From: Leptodactylus fallax
Lineage: Eukaryota > Chordata > Amphibia > Anura > Leptodactylidae
Reading direction: 5' to 3'
Assembly (NCBI GenBank): GCA_947044405.1
Contig: CAMRHE010000459.1
Span: 372,001-436,000 of the forward strand
DNA length: 64,000 nucleotides
Part shown: positions 12,156 through 24,273 of the stretch, piece by piece
Layout of the letters: every line of letters begins with the position of its first letter
Position numbering within the stretch: position 1 is the stretch's first letter
Notes under the pieces: generated by a model
Told to the model about the DNA's origin: nothing
The model's input: only the letters and a program-made list of their open reading frames with translations
Database searches by the model: none
Position numbers and translations under genes: made by a program

Positions 12156-12440
12156 CCTGCACAGTACTCTCTGTTACCCAGAAACCTCTAGTTCTTGCTA
12201 CTTTGACTGGGTCGAACGTGAAGATAGAATGTGAGATCACTCTCACGGGTGAGGCCGGACTCTCCCTCACCTCTGTCCTGCTCCGCGCCACAAATGAACA
12301 AGACCGCCAGTCCGTTACAGCCGGGAACAAAACAGTGACCCATAATCTGAGGGCCCCAGAGCAACCGGCCGTATACTACTGTAAGGTGACCTGTGGGGCA
12401 AGCAACATGAATGGAAAAGGGACCTACATATATGTAAGAG
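12156..12440 (+). CDS. Exon 2: Ig V-type extracellular domain of the ITAM receptor
   Basis: A 285-nt exon bounded by CTCTTTCAG|CC and AGAG|GTAAGA, entering and leaving in phase 1 as Ig domain exons usually do. It encodes about 95 residues. The first Ig cysteine is in KIECEI and the second in the classic PAVYYC motif, with 49 residues between them. A second CxxxC-like cysteine follows (CKVTCG), and GKGTYIYV gives the G strand. One N-glycosylation sequon is visible (NKT). The usual core tryptophan after the first cysteine is absent; LLRAT occupies that region. The domain faces outside the cell and should bind the ligand, which is unknown. The frame continues past the donor by chance into the 46-bp repeat. 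Confidence 0.85.
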
Positions 12441-12449
12441 GTAAGAGGA

Positions 12450-12685
12450 GGCGGCTCATAGCCACTCCTGTCTGTATCACGCTGCAGGGGGCGGGGCAGG
12501 CTAATAGCTCCTCCTGTCTGTATCACCCTACAGGGGGCGGGGGCGGCTCATAGCTCCTCCTGTCTGTATCACCCTGCAGGAGGCGGAGCAGGCTCATAGC
12601 TCCTCCTGTCTGTATCACCCTGCAGGAGATGGAGCAGGCTCATAGCTCCTCCTTTCTGTATCACTCTACAGTAGGCGGGGCGGGC
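12450..12685. repeat. 46-bp tandem repeat directly after the Ig exon
   Basis: About five copies of a 46-bp unit containing CTCATAGCTCCTCCTGTCTG and TATCACCCTGCAGGAGGCGG. Each copy has a pyrimidine-rich run followed by CTGCAG|G or CTACAG|G, so it looks like a tandem row of 3' splice sites. It starts about 10 bp after the Ig exon donor. Confidence 0.85.
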
Positions 12686-13069
12686 CCAAAGCCCCCCCCC
12701 GCTCTCCCCCCCCCGGGGGGGGGGGGGGGGGCGCGCCCCCCCCCCCGCCCCCCCCCCCCCGGGGGGGGGGGGGGGGGCCCGCCCCCCCCCGGGGGGTGCC
12801 CCCCCGCGGGGGGGGGGGGGGGCCCACACCCCCCCCCCGCCGGGACTCCCCCCCCCCCCCCCCCTCTGTGCCCTCGGGGGGGGGCCCCCTGGCGTCTTTT
12901 TTTTCTTTGGGCCGGGGGGGGGCCTCTTCCTCTCCCCCCTTTTTTCCGTTCTGGGGCGGCGGGCCCCCTGCCGGGCCTGTCCTTTTGTAAAAAAAAAAAG
13001 AAAAAAAGGACGCCATTATATACTTTCTTTTTTTTTTTTTTTTATATGTGTTTGTTTTTTTTTTTTTTC
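12686..13069. other. Homopolymer-rich low-complexity block, probably unreliable sequence
   Basis: Long runs of C and G (12690-12890), then runs of T, A and mixed homopolymer (12895-13069), with no repeat unit and no credible codons. Open frames at 12569-13087 on both strands give only polyproline, polyglycine or polyphenylalanine. It begins where the 46-bp repeat degrades and ends inside the left transposon end. A poor long-read consensus is more likely than real sequence, and real sequence may be missing here. Confidence 0.75.
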
Positions 13070-13085
13070 GCCTTGTTTGTTTTTT

Positions 13086-13275
13086 AACTTTTCAACCTTT
13101 GCCACATTTCAGGCTTCAAACATAAGGATATAAAATTTTTATTTTTTGGTGAAGAATCAACAACAAGTGGGACACAATCGTGAAGTGGAACGAAATTTAT
13201 TGGTTATTTTAAACTTTTGTAAAAAATAAAAAACTGAAAAGTGGGGCGGGCAATATTATTCGGCCCCCTTAAGTT
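13086..13275. repeat. Left terminal inverted repeat of the Tc1-like element
   Basis: Inverted match to the right end, with shared stretches such as CACATTTCAGGCTTCAAACA (opposite TGTTTGAAGCCTGAAATGTG) and CAACAACAAGTGGGACACAA. It ends near the inner motif ATTATTCGGCCCCCTTAAG. The outer tip to the left is lost or misread. Confidence 0.88.
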
Positions 13276-14243
13276 AATACTTTGTAGCGCCCCCTTTTGC
13301 TGCGATTACAGCTACAAGTCGCTTGGGGTTGTCTCTATCAGTTCTTGCCCATTCTTCCTTGGAAAACAGCTGGAGCTCAGTGAGGTTGGATGGAGAGCGT
13401 TTGTGAACAGCAGTTTTCAGCTCTTTCCACAGATTCTCGATTGGATTCAGGTCTGGACTTTGACTTGGCCATTCTAACACCTGGATACGTTTATTTGGGA
13501 ACCATTCCATTGTAGATTTGGCTTTATGTTTGGGATCATTGTCTTGTTGGAAGATAAATCTCCGTCCCGGTCTCAGGTCTTTTGCAGACTCCAACAGGTT
13601 TTCTTCCAGAATGCTCCTGTATTTGGCTCCATCCGTCTTCCCATCAATTTTAACCATCTTCCCTGTCCCTGCTGAAGAAAAGCAGGCCCAAACCATGATG
13701 CTGCCCCCACCATGTGTGACAGTGGGGATGGTGTGTTCAGGGGGATGAGCTGTGTTGCTTTTACGCCAAACATATCGTTTTGCATTGTGGCCAGAAAGTT
13801 GGATTTGGTTCCATCTGAGCAGAGCACCTTCTTCCACATGTTTGGTGTCTCCCAGGTGGCTTTTTATGGATATCTTTGAGAAATGGCTTTCTTCTTGCCA
13901 CTCTTCCATAAAGGCCAGATTTGTGCAGTGTACGACTGATTGTTGTCCTATGGACAGACTCTCCCACCTCAGCTGTAGATCTCTGCAGTTCATCCAGAGT
14001 GATCATGGGCCTCTTGGCTGCATCGCTGATCAGTCTTCTCCTTGTTTGAGATGATAGTTTAGAGGGACGGCCGGGTCTTGGTAGATTTGCAGTGGTCTGA
14101 TACTCCTTCCATTTCAATATGATCGCTTGCACAGTGCTCCTTGGGATGTTTAAAGTTTGGGAAATCTTTTTGTATCCAAATCCGGCTTTAAACTTCTCCA
14201 CAACAGTATCACGGACCTGCCTGGTGTGTTCCTTGGTCTTCAT
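13274..14243 (-). pseudogene. Tc1-like transposase, frameshifted
   Basis: Reads leftwards from an ATG at 14243 to a TAA at 13274-13276, in three frames. Frame one (14243 to about 13860) holds the N-terminal paired-type helix-turn-helix region (KISQTLNIPRSTVQAI) and a GRPR-like linker (LPRPGRPSKLS). A second frame (about 13840-13800) holds the first catalytic Asp region (VLCSDGTKSN), where the usual acidic residue after SD is Gly. A third frame (about 13790 to the end) holds GGGSIMVWACFSSAGTGK, the second Asp in FQQDNDPKH, and the Glu in PDLNPIENLW, with 34 residues between those two (DD34E). At least two frameshifts, near 13860 and 13795, make it inactive. It would otherwise cut and paste the element at TA sites. 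Confidence 0.9.
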
Positions 14244-14402
14244 GATGCTCTCTGTGCATTAAACAGAACCCTGAGACTATCACAGAGCAGGTGCATTTAT
14301 ACGGAGACTTGTACACACAGGTGGATTATATTTATCATCATCAGTCATTTAGGACAACATTGGATCATTCAGAGATCCTCACTGAACTTCTGGACTGAAA
14401 GT

Positions 14403-14619
14403 AAAGGGGCCGAATAATATTGCACGCCCCACTTTTGAGTTTTTTATTTTTTACAAAAGTTTAAAATATCCAATAAATTTCGTTCCATTTCATGATTGTG
14501 TCCCACTTGTTGTTGATTCTTCACCAAAAAATTAAAATTTTATATCTTTATGTTTGAAGCCTGAAATGTGGCAAAAGGTTGAAAAGTTCAAGGGGGCCGA
14601 ATACTTTCGCAAGGCATTG
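14403..14619. repeat. Right terminal inverted repeat of the Tc1-like element
   Basis: Complete copy of the terminal repeat, with the outer motif ending CGCAAGGCATTG at the TA target dinucleotide. The 39-bp satellite starts at that TA with no spacer. Confidence 0.9.
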
Positions 14620-17600
14620 TATATATGGACAGTGCACAGTACCACTTCTCTTATCCTGTATATATGGACAGTGCACAGTACCACTTCTCTTTTACTGTAT
14701 ATATGGACAGTGCACAGTACCACTTCTCTTATCCTGTATATATGGACAGTGCACAGTACCACTTCTCTTATTCTGTATATACGGACAGTGCACAGTACCA
14801 CTTCTCTCCTCCTGTATATATGGACAGTGCACAGTACCACTTCTCTCCTCCTGTATATATGGACAGTGCACAGTACCACTTCTCTTATTCTGTATATACG
14901 GACAGTGCACAGTACCACTTCTCTCCTCCTGTATATATGGACAGTGCACAGTACCACCTTCTCTCCTCCTGTATATATGGACAGTGCACAGTACCACTTC
15001 TCTCCTCCTGTATATATGGACAGTGCACAGTACCACTTCTCTTATCCTGTATATATGGACAGTGCACAGTACCACTTCTCTTCTCCTGTATATATGGACA
15101 GTGCACAGTACCACTTCTCTTATCCTGTATATATGGACAGTGCACAGTACCACTTCTCTTATCCTGTATATATGGACAGTGCACAGTACCACTTCTCTTA
15201 TCCTGTATATATGGACAGTGCACAGTACCACTTCTCTTATCCTGTATATATGGACAGTGCACAGTACCACTTCTCTTATCCTGTATATATGGACAGTGCA
15301 CAGTACCACTTCTCTTATACTGTATATATGGACAGTGCACAGTACCACTTCTCTTATACTGACGTATATATGGACAGTGCACAGTACCACTTCTCTACTC
15401 CTGTATATATGGACAGTGCACAGTACCACTTCTCTTATCCTGTATATATGGACAGTGCACAGTACCACTTCTCTTATCCTGTATATATGGACAGTGCACA
15501 GTACCACTTCTCTTATACTGTATATATGGACAGTGCACAGTACCACTTCTCTCCTCCTGTATATATGGACAGTGCACAGTACCACTTCTCTTCTCCTGTA
15601 TATATGGACAGTGCACAGTACCACTTCTCTCCTCCTGTATATAAGGACAGTGCACAGTACCACTTCTCTCCTCCTGTATATATGGACAGTGCACAGTACC
15701 ACTTCTCTTATCCTGTATATATGGACAGTGCACAGTACCACTTCTCTTATCCTGTATATATGGACAGTGCACAGTACCACTTCTCTTATCCTGTATATAT
15801 GGACAGTGCACAGTACCACTTCTCTTATCCTGTATATATGGACAGTGCACAGTACCACTTCTCTTATCCTGTATATATGGACAGTGCACAGTACCACTTC
15901 TCTCCTCCTGTATATATGGACAGTGCACAGTACCACTTCTCTTATACTGTATATATGGACAGTGCACAGTACCACTTCTCTCCTCCTGTATATATGGACA
16001 GTGCACAGTACTACTTCTCTTATCCTGTATATATGGACAGTGCACAGTACCACTTCTCTTATACTGTATATATGGACAGTGCACAGTACCACTTCTCTTA
16101 TCCTGTATATATGGACAGTGCACAGTACCACTTCTCTTATCCTGTATATATGGACAGTGCACAGTACCACTTCTCTTATACTGTATATATGGACAGTGCA
16201 CAGTACCACTTCTCTTATCCTGTATATATGGACAGTGCACAGTACCACTTCTCTTATCCTGTATATATGGACAGTGCACAGTACCACTTCTCTTATCCTG
16301 TATATATGGACAGTGCACAGTACCACTTCTCTCATACCTGTATATATGGACAGTGCACAGTACCACTTCTCTTATCCTGTATATATGGACAGTGCACAGT
16401 ACCACTTCTCTTCCTCCTGTATATATGGACAGTGCACAGTACCACTTCTCTTATCCTGTATATATGGACAGTGCACAGTACCACTTCTCTTATCCTGTAT
16501 ATATGGACAGTGCACAGTACCACTTCTCTTATCCTGTATAATATATGGACAGTGCACAGTACCACTTCTCTTAGCCTGTATATATGGACAGTGCACAGTA
16601 CCACTTCTCTTATCCTGTATATATGGACAGTGCACAGTACCACTTCTCTTATCCTGTATATATGGACAGTGCACAGTACCACTTCTCTTATCCTGTATAT
16701 ATGGACAGTGCACAGTACCACTTCTCTCCTCCTGTATATATGGACAGTGCACAGTACCACTTCTCTTATCCTGTATATATGGACAGTGCACAGTACCACT
16801 TCTCTTATCCTGTATATATGGACAGTGCACAGTACCACTTCTCTTATCCTGTATATATGGACAGTGCACAGTACCACTTCTCTTATACTGTATATATGGA
16901 CAGTGCACAGTACCACTTCTCTTATACTGTATATATGGACAGTGCACAGTACCACTTCTCTTCTCCTGTATATATGGACAGTGCACAGTACCACTTCTCT
17001 TATCCTGTATATATGGACAGTGCACAGTACCACTTCTCTCCTCCTGTATATATGGACAGTGCACAGTACCACGTCTCTCCTCCTGTATATATGGACAGTG
17101 CACAGTACCACTTCTCTTCCTCCTGTATATATGGACAGTGCACAGTACCACTTCTCTAGTCCTGTATATATGGACAGTGCACAGTACCACTTCTCTTATC
17201 CTGTATATATGGACAGTGCACAGTACCACTTCTCTCCTCCTGTATATATGGACAGTGCACAGTACCACTTCTCTCCTCCTGTATATATGGACAGTGCACA
17301 GTACCACTTCTCTTATCCTGTATATATGGACAGTGCACAGTACCACTTCTCTTATCCTGTATATATGGACAGTGCACAGTACCACTTCTCTTATACTGTA
17401 TATATGGACAGTGCACAGTACCACTTCTCTCCTCCTGTATATATGGACAGTGCACAGTACCACTTCTCTTCTCCTGTATATATGGACAGTGCACAGTACC
17501 ACTTCTCTCCTCCTGTATATATGGACAGTGCACAGTACCACTTCTCTTATCCTGTATATATGGACAGTGCACAGTACCACTTCTCTAGTCCTGTATATAT

Positions 17601-20600
17601 GGACAGTGCACAGTACCACTTCTCTCCTCCTGTATATATGGACAGTGCACAGTACCACTTCTCTCCTCCTGTATATATGGACAGTGCACAGTACCACTTC
17701 TCTTATCCTGTATATATGGACAGTGCACAGTACCACTTCTCTTATCCTGTATATATGGACAGTGCACAGTACCACTTCTCTCCTCCTGTATATATATGGA
17801 CAGTGCACAGTACCACTTCTCTTATACTGTATATATGGACAGTGCACAGTACCACTTCTCTCCTCCTGTATATATGGACAGTGCACAGTACCACTTCTCT
17901 TATACTGTATATATGGACAGTGCACAGTACCACTTCTCTAGTCCTGTATATATGGACAGTGCACAGTACCACTTCTCTTATCCTGTATATATGGACAGTG
18001 CACAGTACCACTTCTCTTATCCTGTATATATGGACAGTGCACAGTACTACTTCTCTTATCCTGTATATATGGACAGTGCACAGTACCACTTCTCTTATCC
18101 TGTATATATAGACAGTGCACAGTACTACTGCTCTTATCCTGTATATATGGACAGTGCACAGTACTACTTCTCTTATCCTGTATATATGGACAGTGCACAG
18201 TGCCACTTCTCTTATTCTGTATATATGGACAGTGCACAGTACCACTTCTCTAGTCCTGTATATATGGACAGTGCACAGTACCACTTCTCTCCTCCTGTTA
18301 TATGGACAGTGCACAGTACCACTTCTCTCCTCCTGTTATATGGACAGTGCACAGTACCACTTCTCTCCTCCTGTATATATGGACAGTGCACAGTACCACT
18401 TCTCTTATACTGTATATATGGACAGTGCACAGTACCACTTCTCTTATCCTGTATATATGGACAGTGCACAGTACCACTTCTCTTATCCTGTATATATGGA
18501 CAGTGCACAGTACCACTTCTCTTATCCTGTATATATGGACAGTGCACAGTACCACTTCTCTTATCCTGTATATATGGACAGTGCACAGTACCACTTCTTT
18601 CCTCCTGTATATATGGACAGTGCACAGTACCACTTCTCTTATCCTGTATATATGGACAGTGCACAGTACCACTTCTTTCCTCCTGTATATATGGACAGTG
18701 CACAGTACCACTTCTCTTATACTGTATATATGGACAGTGCACAGTACCACTTCTCTCCTCCTGTATATATGGACAGTGCACAGTACCACTTCTCTTATCC
18801 TTTATATATGGACAGTGCACAGTACCACTTCTTTCCTCCTGTATATATGGACAGTGCACAGTACCACTTCTCTTATCCTGTATATATGGACAGTGCACAG
18901 TACTACTTCTCTCCTCCTGTATATATGGACAGTGCACAGTACCACTTCTCTTATACTGTATATATGGACAGTGCACAGTACCACTTCTCTTATACTGTCC
19001 AGTATATATGGACAGTGCACAGTACCACTTCTCTAGTCCTGTATATATGGACAGTGCACAGTACCACTTCTCTCCTCCTGTATATATGGACAGTGCACAG
19101 TACCACTTCTCTTATCCTGTATATATGGACAGTGCACAGTACCACTTCTCTCCTCCTGTATATATGGACAGTGCACAGTACCACTTCTCTTATCCTGTAT
19201 ATATGGACAGTGCACAGTACCACTTCTCTTATCCTGTATATATGGACAGTGCACAGTACCACTTCTCTTATCCTGTATATATGGACAGTGCACAGTACCA
19301 CTTCTCTCCTCCTGTATATATGGACAGTGCACAGTACCACTTCTCTCCTCCTGTATATATGGACAGTGCACAGTACCACTTCTCTCCTCCTGTATATATG
19401 GACAGTGCACAGTACTACTTCTCTTATACTGTATATATGGACAGTGCACAGTACCACTTCTCTTATACTGTATATATGGACAGTGCACAGTACCACTTCT
19501 CTTATCCTGTATATATGGACAGTGCACAGTACCACTTCTCTTATACTGTATATATGGACAGTGCACAGTACCACTTCTCTTATCCTGTATATATGGACAG
19601 TGCACAGTACCACTTCTCTCCTCCTGTATATATGGACAGTGCACAGTACCACTTCTCTTATACTGTATATATGGACAGTGCACAGTACCACTTCTCTCCT
19701 CCTGTATATATGGACAGTGCACAGTACCACTTCTCTCCTCCTGTACTATATGGACAGTGCACAGTACCACTTCTCTTATACTGTATATATGGACAGTGCA
19801 CAGTACTACTTCTCTTATCCTGTATATATGGACAGTGCACAGTACCACTTCTCTTATCCTGTATATATGGACAGTGCACAGTACCACTTCTCTTATCCTG
19901 TATATATGGACAGTGCACAGTACCACTTCTCTTATCCTGTATATATGGACAGTGCACAGTACCACTTCTCTCCTCCTGTATATATGGACAGTGCACAGTA
20001 CCACTTCTCTCCTCCTGTATATATGGACAGTGCACAGTACCACTTCTCTTACTCTGTATATATGGACAGTGCACAGTACCACTTCTCTAGTCCTGTATAT
20101 ATGGACAGTGCACAGTACCACTTCTCTCCTCCTGTTATATGGACAGTGCACAGTACCACTTCTCTAGTCCTGTATATATGGACAGTGCACAGTACCACTT
20201 CTCTCCTCCTGTTATATGGACAGTGCACAGTACCACTTCTCTCCTCCTGTATATATGGACAGTGCACAGTACCACTTCTCTTATCCTGTATATATGGACA
20301 GTGCACAGTACCACTTCTCTTATACTGTATATATGGACAGTGCACAGTACCACTTCTCTTATACTGTATATATGGACAGTGCACAGTACCACTTCTCTTA
20401 TCCTGTATATATGGACAGTGCACAGTACCACTTCTCTCCTCCTGTATATATGGACAGTGCACAGTACCACTTCTCTTATCCTGTATATATGGACAGTGCA
20501 CAGTACCACTTCTCTTCTCCTGTATATATGGACAGTGCACAGTACCACTTCTCTTATACTGTATATATGGACAGTGCACAGTACCACTTCTCTAGTCCTG

Positions 20601-23600
20601 TATATATGGACAGTGCACAGTACCACTTCTCTCCTCCTGTATATATGGACAGTGCACAGTACCACTTCTCCTATCCTGTATATATGGACAGTGCACAGTA
20701 CCACTTCTCTTATCCTGTATATATGGACAGTGCACAGTACCACTTCTCTAGACCTGTATATATGGACAGTGCACAGTACCACTTCTCTTATCCTGTATAT
20801 ATGGACAGTGCACAGTACCACTTCTCTTCTCCTGTATATATGGACAGTGCACAGTACTACTTCTCTTATCCTGTATATATGGACAGTGCACAGTACCACT
20901 TCTCTTATTCTGTATATATGGACAGTGCACAGTACCACTTCTCTAGTCCTGTATATATGGACAGTGCACAGTACCACTTCTCTCCTCCTGTATATATGGA
21001 CAGTGCACAGTACCACTTCTCTCCTCCTGTTATATGGACAGTGCACAGTACCACTTCTCTTCTCCTGTATATATGGACAGTGCACAGTACCACTTCTCTT
21101 ATACTGTATATATGGACAGTGCACAGTACCACTTCTCTTCTCCTGTATATATGGACAGTGCACAGTACCACTTCTCTTATGCTGTATATATGGACAGCGC
21201 ACAGTACCACTTCTCTTATCCTGTATATATGGACAGTGCACAGTACCACTTCTCTTATCCTTTATATATGGACAGTGCACAGTACCACTTCTTTCCTCCT
21301 GTATATATGGACAGTGCACAGTACCACTTCTCTTATCCTGTATATATGGACAGTGCACAGTACCACTTCTTTCCTCCTGTATATATGGACAGTGCACAGT
21401 ACCACTTCTCTTATACTGTATATATGGACAGTGCACAGTACCACTTCTCTCCTCCTGTATATATGGACAGTGCACAGTACCACTTCTCTTATCCTGTATA
21501 TATGGACAGTGCACAGTACCACTTCTTTCCTCCTGTATATATGGACAGTGCACAGTACCACTTCTCTTATCCTGTATATATGGACAGTGCACAGTACCAC
21601 TTCTCTCCTCCTGTATATATGGACAGTGCACAGTACCACTTCTCTTATACTGTATATATGGACAGTGCACAGTACCACTTCTCTTATACTACAGTATATA
21701 TGGACAGTGCACAGTACCACTTCTCTAGTCCTGTATATATGGACAGTGCACAGTACCACTTCTCTCCTCCTGTATATATGGACAGTGCACAGTACCACTT
21801 CTCTTATCCTGTATATATGGACAGTGCACAGTACCACTTCTCTCCTCCTGTATATATGGACAGTGCACAGTACCACTTCTCTTATCCTGTATATATGGAC
21901 AGTGCACAGTACCACTTCTCTTATCCTGTATATATGGACAGTGCACAGTACCACTTCTCTTATCCTGTATATATGGACAGTGCACAGTACCACTTCTCTC
22001 CTCCTGTATATATGGACAGTGCACAGTACCACTTCTCTCCTCCTGTATATATGGACAGTGCACAGTACCACTTCTCTCCTCCTGTATATATGGACAGTGC
22101 ACAGTACCACTTCTCTTATCCTGTATATATGGACAGTGCACAGTACCACTTCTCTCCTATACAACACAGTCCCCCTCCTGTATATATGGACAGTGCACAG
22201 TACCACTTCTCTTATCCTGTATATATGGACAGTGCACAGTACCACTTCTCTCCTCCTGTATATATGGACAGTGCACAGTACCACTTCTCTTATACTGTAT
22301 ATATGGACAGTGCACAGTACCACTTCTCTTATCCTGTATATATGGACAGTGCACAGTACCACTTCTCTCCTCCTGTATATATGGACAGTGCACAGTACCA
22401 CTTCTCTTATACTGTATATATGGACAGTGCACAGTACCACTTCTCTCCTCCTGTATATATGGACAGTGCACAGTACCACTTCTCTTATCCTGTATATATG
22501 GACAGTGCACAGTACCACTTCTCTTATACTGTATATATGGACAGTGCACAGTACCACTTCTCTTATCCTGTATATATGGACAGTGCACAGTACCACTTCT
22601 CTTCTCCTGTATATATGGACAGTGCACAGTACCACTTCTCTTATCCTGTATATATGGACAGTGCACAGTACCACTTCTCTTATCCTGTATATATGGACAG
22701 TGCACAGTACCACTTCTCTCCTCCTGTATATATGGACAGTGCACAGTACCACTTCTCTTCCTCCTGTATATATGGACAGTGCACAGTACCACTTCTCTAT
22801 TGTACTGTATATATGGACAGTGCACAGTACCACTTCTCTCATACTGTATATATGGACAGTGCACAGTACCACTTCTCTTATCCTGTATATATGGACAGTG
22901 CACAGTACCACTTCTCTCCTCCTGTATATATGGACAGTGCACAGTACCACTTCTCTCCTCCTGTATATATGGACAGTGCACAGTACCACTTCTCTCCTCC
23001 TGTATATATGGACAGTGCACAGTACCACTTCTCTTATACTGTATATATGGACAGTGCACAGTACCACTTCTCTTATCCTGTATATATGGACAGTGCACAG
23101 TACCACTTCTCTCCTCCTGTATATATGGACAGTGCACAGTACCACTTCTCTCCTCCTGTATATATGGACAGTGCACAGTACCACTTCTCTCCTCCTGTAT
23201 ATATGGACAGTGCACAGTACCACTTCTCTTATACTGTATATATGGACAGTGCACAGTACCACTTCTCTTATCCTGTATATATGGACAGTGCACAGTACCA
23301 CTTCTCTCCTCCTGTATATATGGACAGTGCACAGTACCACTTCTCTCCTCCTGTATATATGGACAGTGCACAGTACCACTTCTCTCCTCCTGTATATATG
23401 GACAGTGCACAGTACCACTTCTCTCCTCCTGTATATATGGACAGTGCACAGTACCACTTCTCTCCTCCTGTATATATGGACAGTGCACAGTACCACTTCT
23501 CTTATCCTGTATATATGGACAGTGCACAGTACCACTTCTCTTGTCCTGTATATATGGACAGTGCACAGTACCACTTCTCTTATACTGTATATATGGACAG

Positions 23601-24243
23601 TGCACAGACCACTCCTCCTCCTGTATATATGGACAGTGCACAGTACTACTTCTATCCTCCTGTATATATGGACAGTGCACAGTACCACTTCTCTCTTCCT
23701 GTATATATGGACAGTGCACAGTACCACTTCTCTCCTCCTGTATATATGGACAGTGCACAGTACCACTTCTCTTATACTGTATATATGGACAGTGCACAGT
23801 ACCACCTCTCTCCTCCTGTATATATGGACAGTGCACAGTACCACTTCTCTTATCCTGTATATATGGACAGTGCACAGTACCACTTCTCTCCTCCTGTATA
23901 TATGGACAGTGCACAGTACCACTTCTCTTATCCTGTATATATGGACAGTGCACAGTACCACTTCTCTCCTCCTGTATATATGGACAGTGCACAGTACCAC
24001 TTCTCTTATCCTGTATATATGGACAGTGCACAGTACCACTTCTCTCCTCCTGTATATATGGACAGTGCACAGTACCACTTCTCTCCTCCTGTATATATGG
24101 ACAGTGCACAGTACCACTTCTCTCTTCCTGTATATATGGACAGTGCACAGTACCACTTCTCTCTTCCTGTATATATGGACAGTGCACAGTACCACTTCTC
24201 TCCTCCTGTATATATGGACAGTGCACAGTACCACTTCTCTCGG
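14620..24243. repeat. 39-bp satellite array (about 247 copies)
   Basis: Uninterrupted head-to-tail array of a 39-bp unit: TATATATGGACAGTGCACAG, then TACCACTTCTC, then a variable TTATC, TCCTC, TTATA, TTCTC or TAGTC ending in CTG. The constant part is almost invariant; most variation sits in that 5-base slot. Occasional breaks occur, e.g. TATACAACACAGTCCCCCTC at about 22158-22177, and lost or gained bases at 15360, 16545 and 19000. Because 39 is 13 codons and the unit lacks stops, it is open in all three plus frames and at least two minus frames (e.g. YMDSAQYHFSYPV, REVVLCTVHIYRI). The resulting frames of up to 1,353 codons are not genes. Confidence 0.97.
18590..22120. repeat. Higher-order repeat in the 39-bp array (about 2.7-kb period)
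   Basis: A rare CTTCTTTCCTCCTG variant occurs at about 18594, 18672 and 18828, and again at about 21291, 21369 and 21525, with identical 78- and 156-bp spacings. The order of variant units around them matches for about 20 units, including a disrupted unit (TACTGTCCAG at 19000, TACTACAG at 21690) followed by a TAGTCCTG unit. The period is close to 69 units (2,691-2,697 bp). Confidence 0.8.
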
Positions 24244-24273
24244 TTACAATTATTGGGATGCTTCCTCTAGCAG

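Larger units (their letters stand above)
13070..14619 (-). mobile_element. Tc1/mariner-family DNA transposon (Tc1-like, IR/DR type), degenerate
   Basis: About 1.55 kb with long terminal inverted repeats (13086-13275 and 14403-14619) around a minus-strand transposase. The right repeat carries an outer motif, GGGGGCCGAATACTTTCGCA, and an inner motif, GGGGCCGAATAATATTGCAC. This paired direct-repeat layout is the IR/DR plan of Sleeping Beauty and Frog Prince-type elements. The right end abuts TA at 14620-14621, the expected target site. The outermost 20-25 bp of the left end are corrupted: GCCTTG is recognisable at 13070, followed by T-runs in place of the expected motif. The element is non-autonomous because its transposase is frameshifted. 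Confidence 0.92.

Noticed and set aside
12569..13087. Proline/glycine-rich open frames on both strands, one ending in a hydrophobic FFFF stretch
   Set aside because: They come from C/G and T homopolymers of doubtful quality. The hydrophobic end is not a credible transmembrane exon.
14554..18111. Plus-strand open frame of 1,185 codons, and similar giants at 14579-17941, 17796-20090, 20216-24277 and 21034-24270
   Set aside because: Pure translation of the 39-bp repeat, open in nearly all frames. No domain, no codon bias, and frames merely switch at small indels.
14692..24234. Minus-strand open frames of up to 990 codons (REVVLCTVHIYRI repeats)
   Set aside because: Same satellite read on the other strand.
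14620..24243. CRISPR-like direct repeats
   Set aside because: Units are contiguous with no unique spacers and no cas genes, in a eukaryotic context. The same applies to the other arrays.
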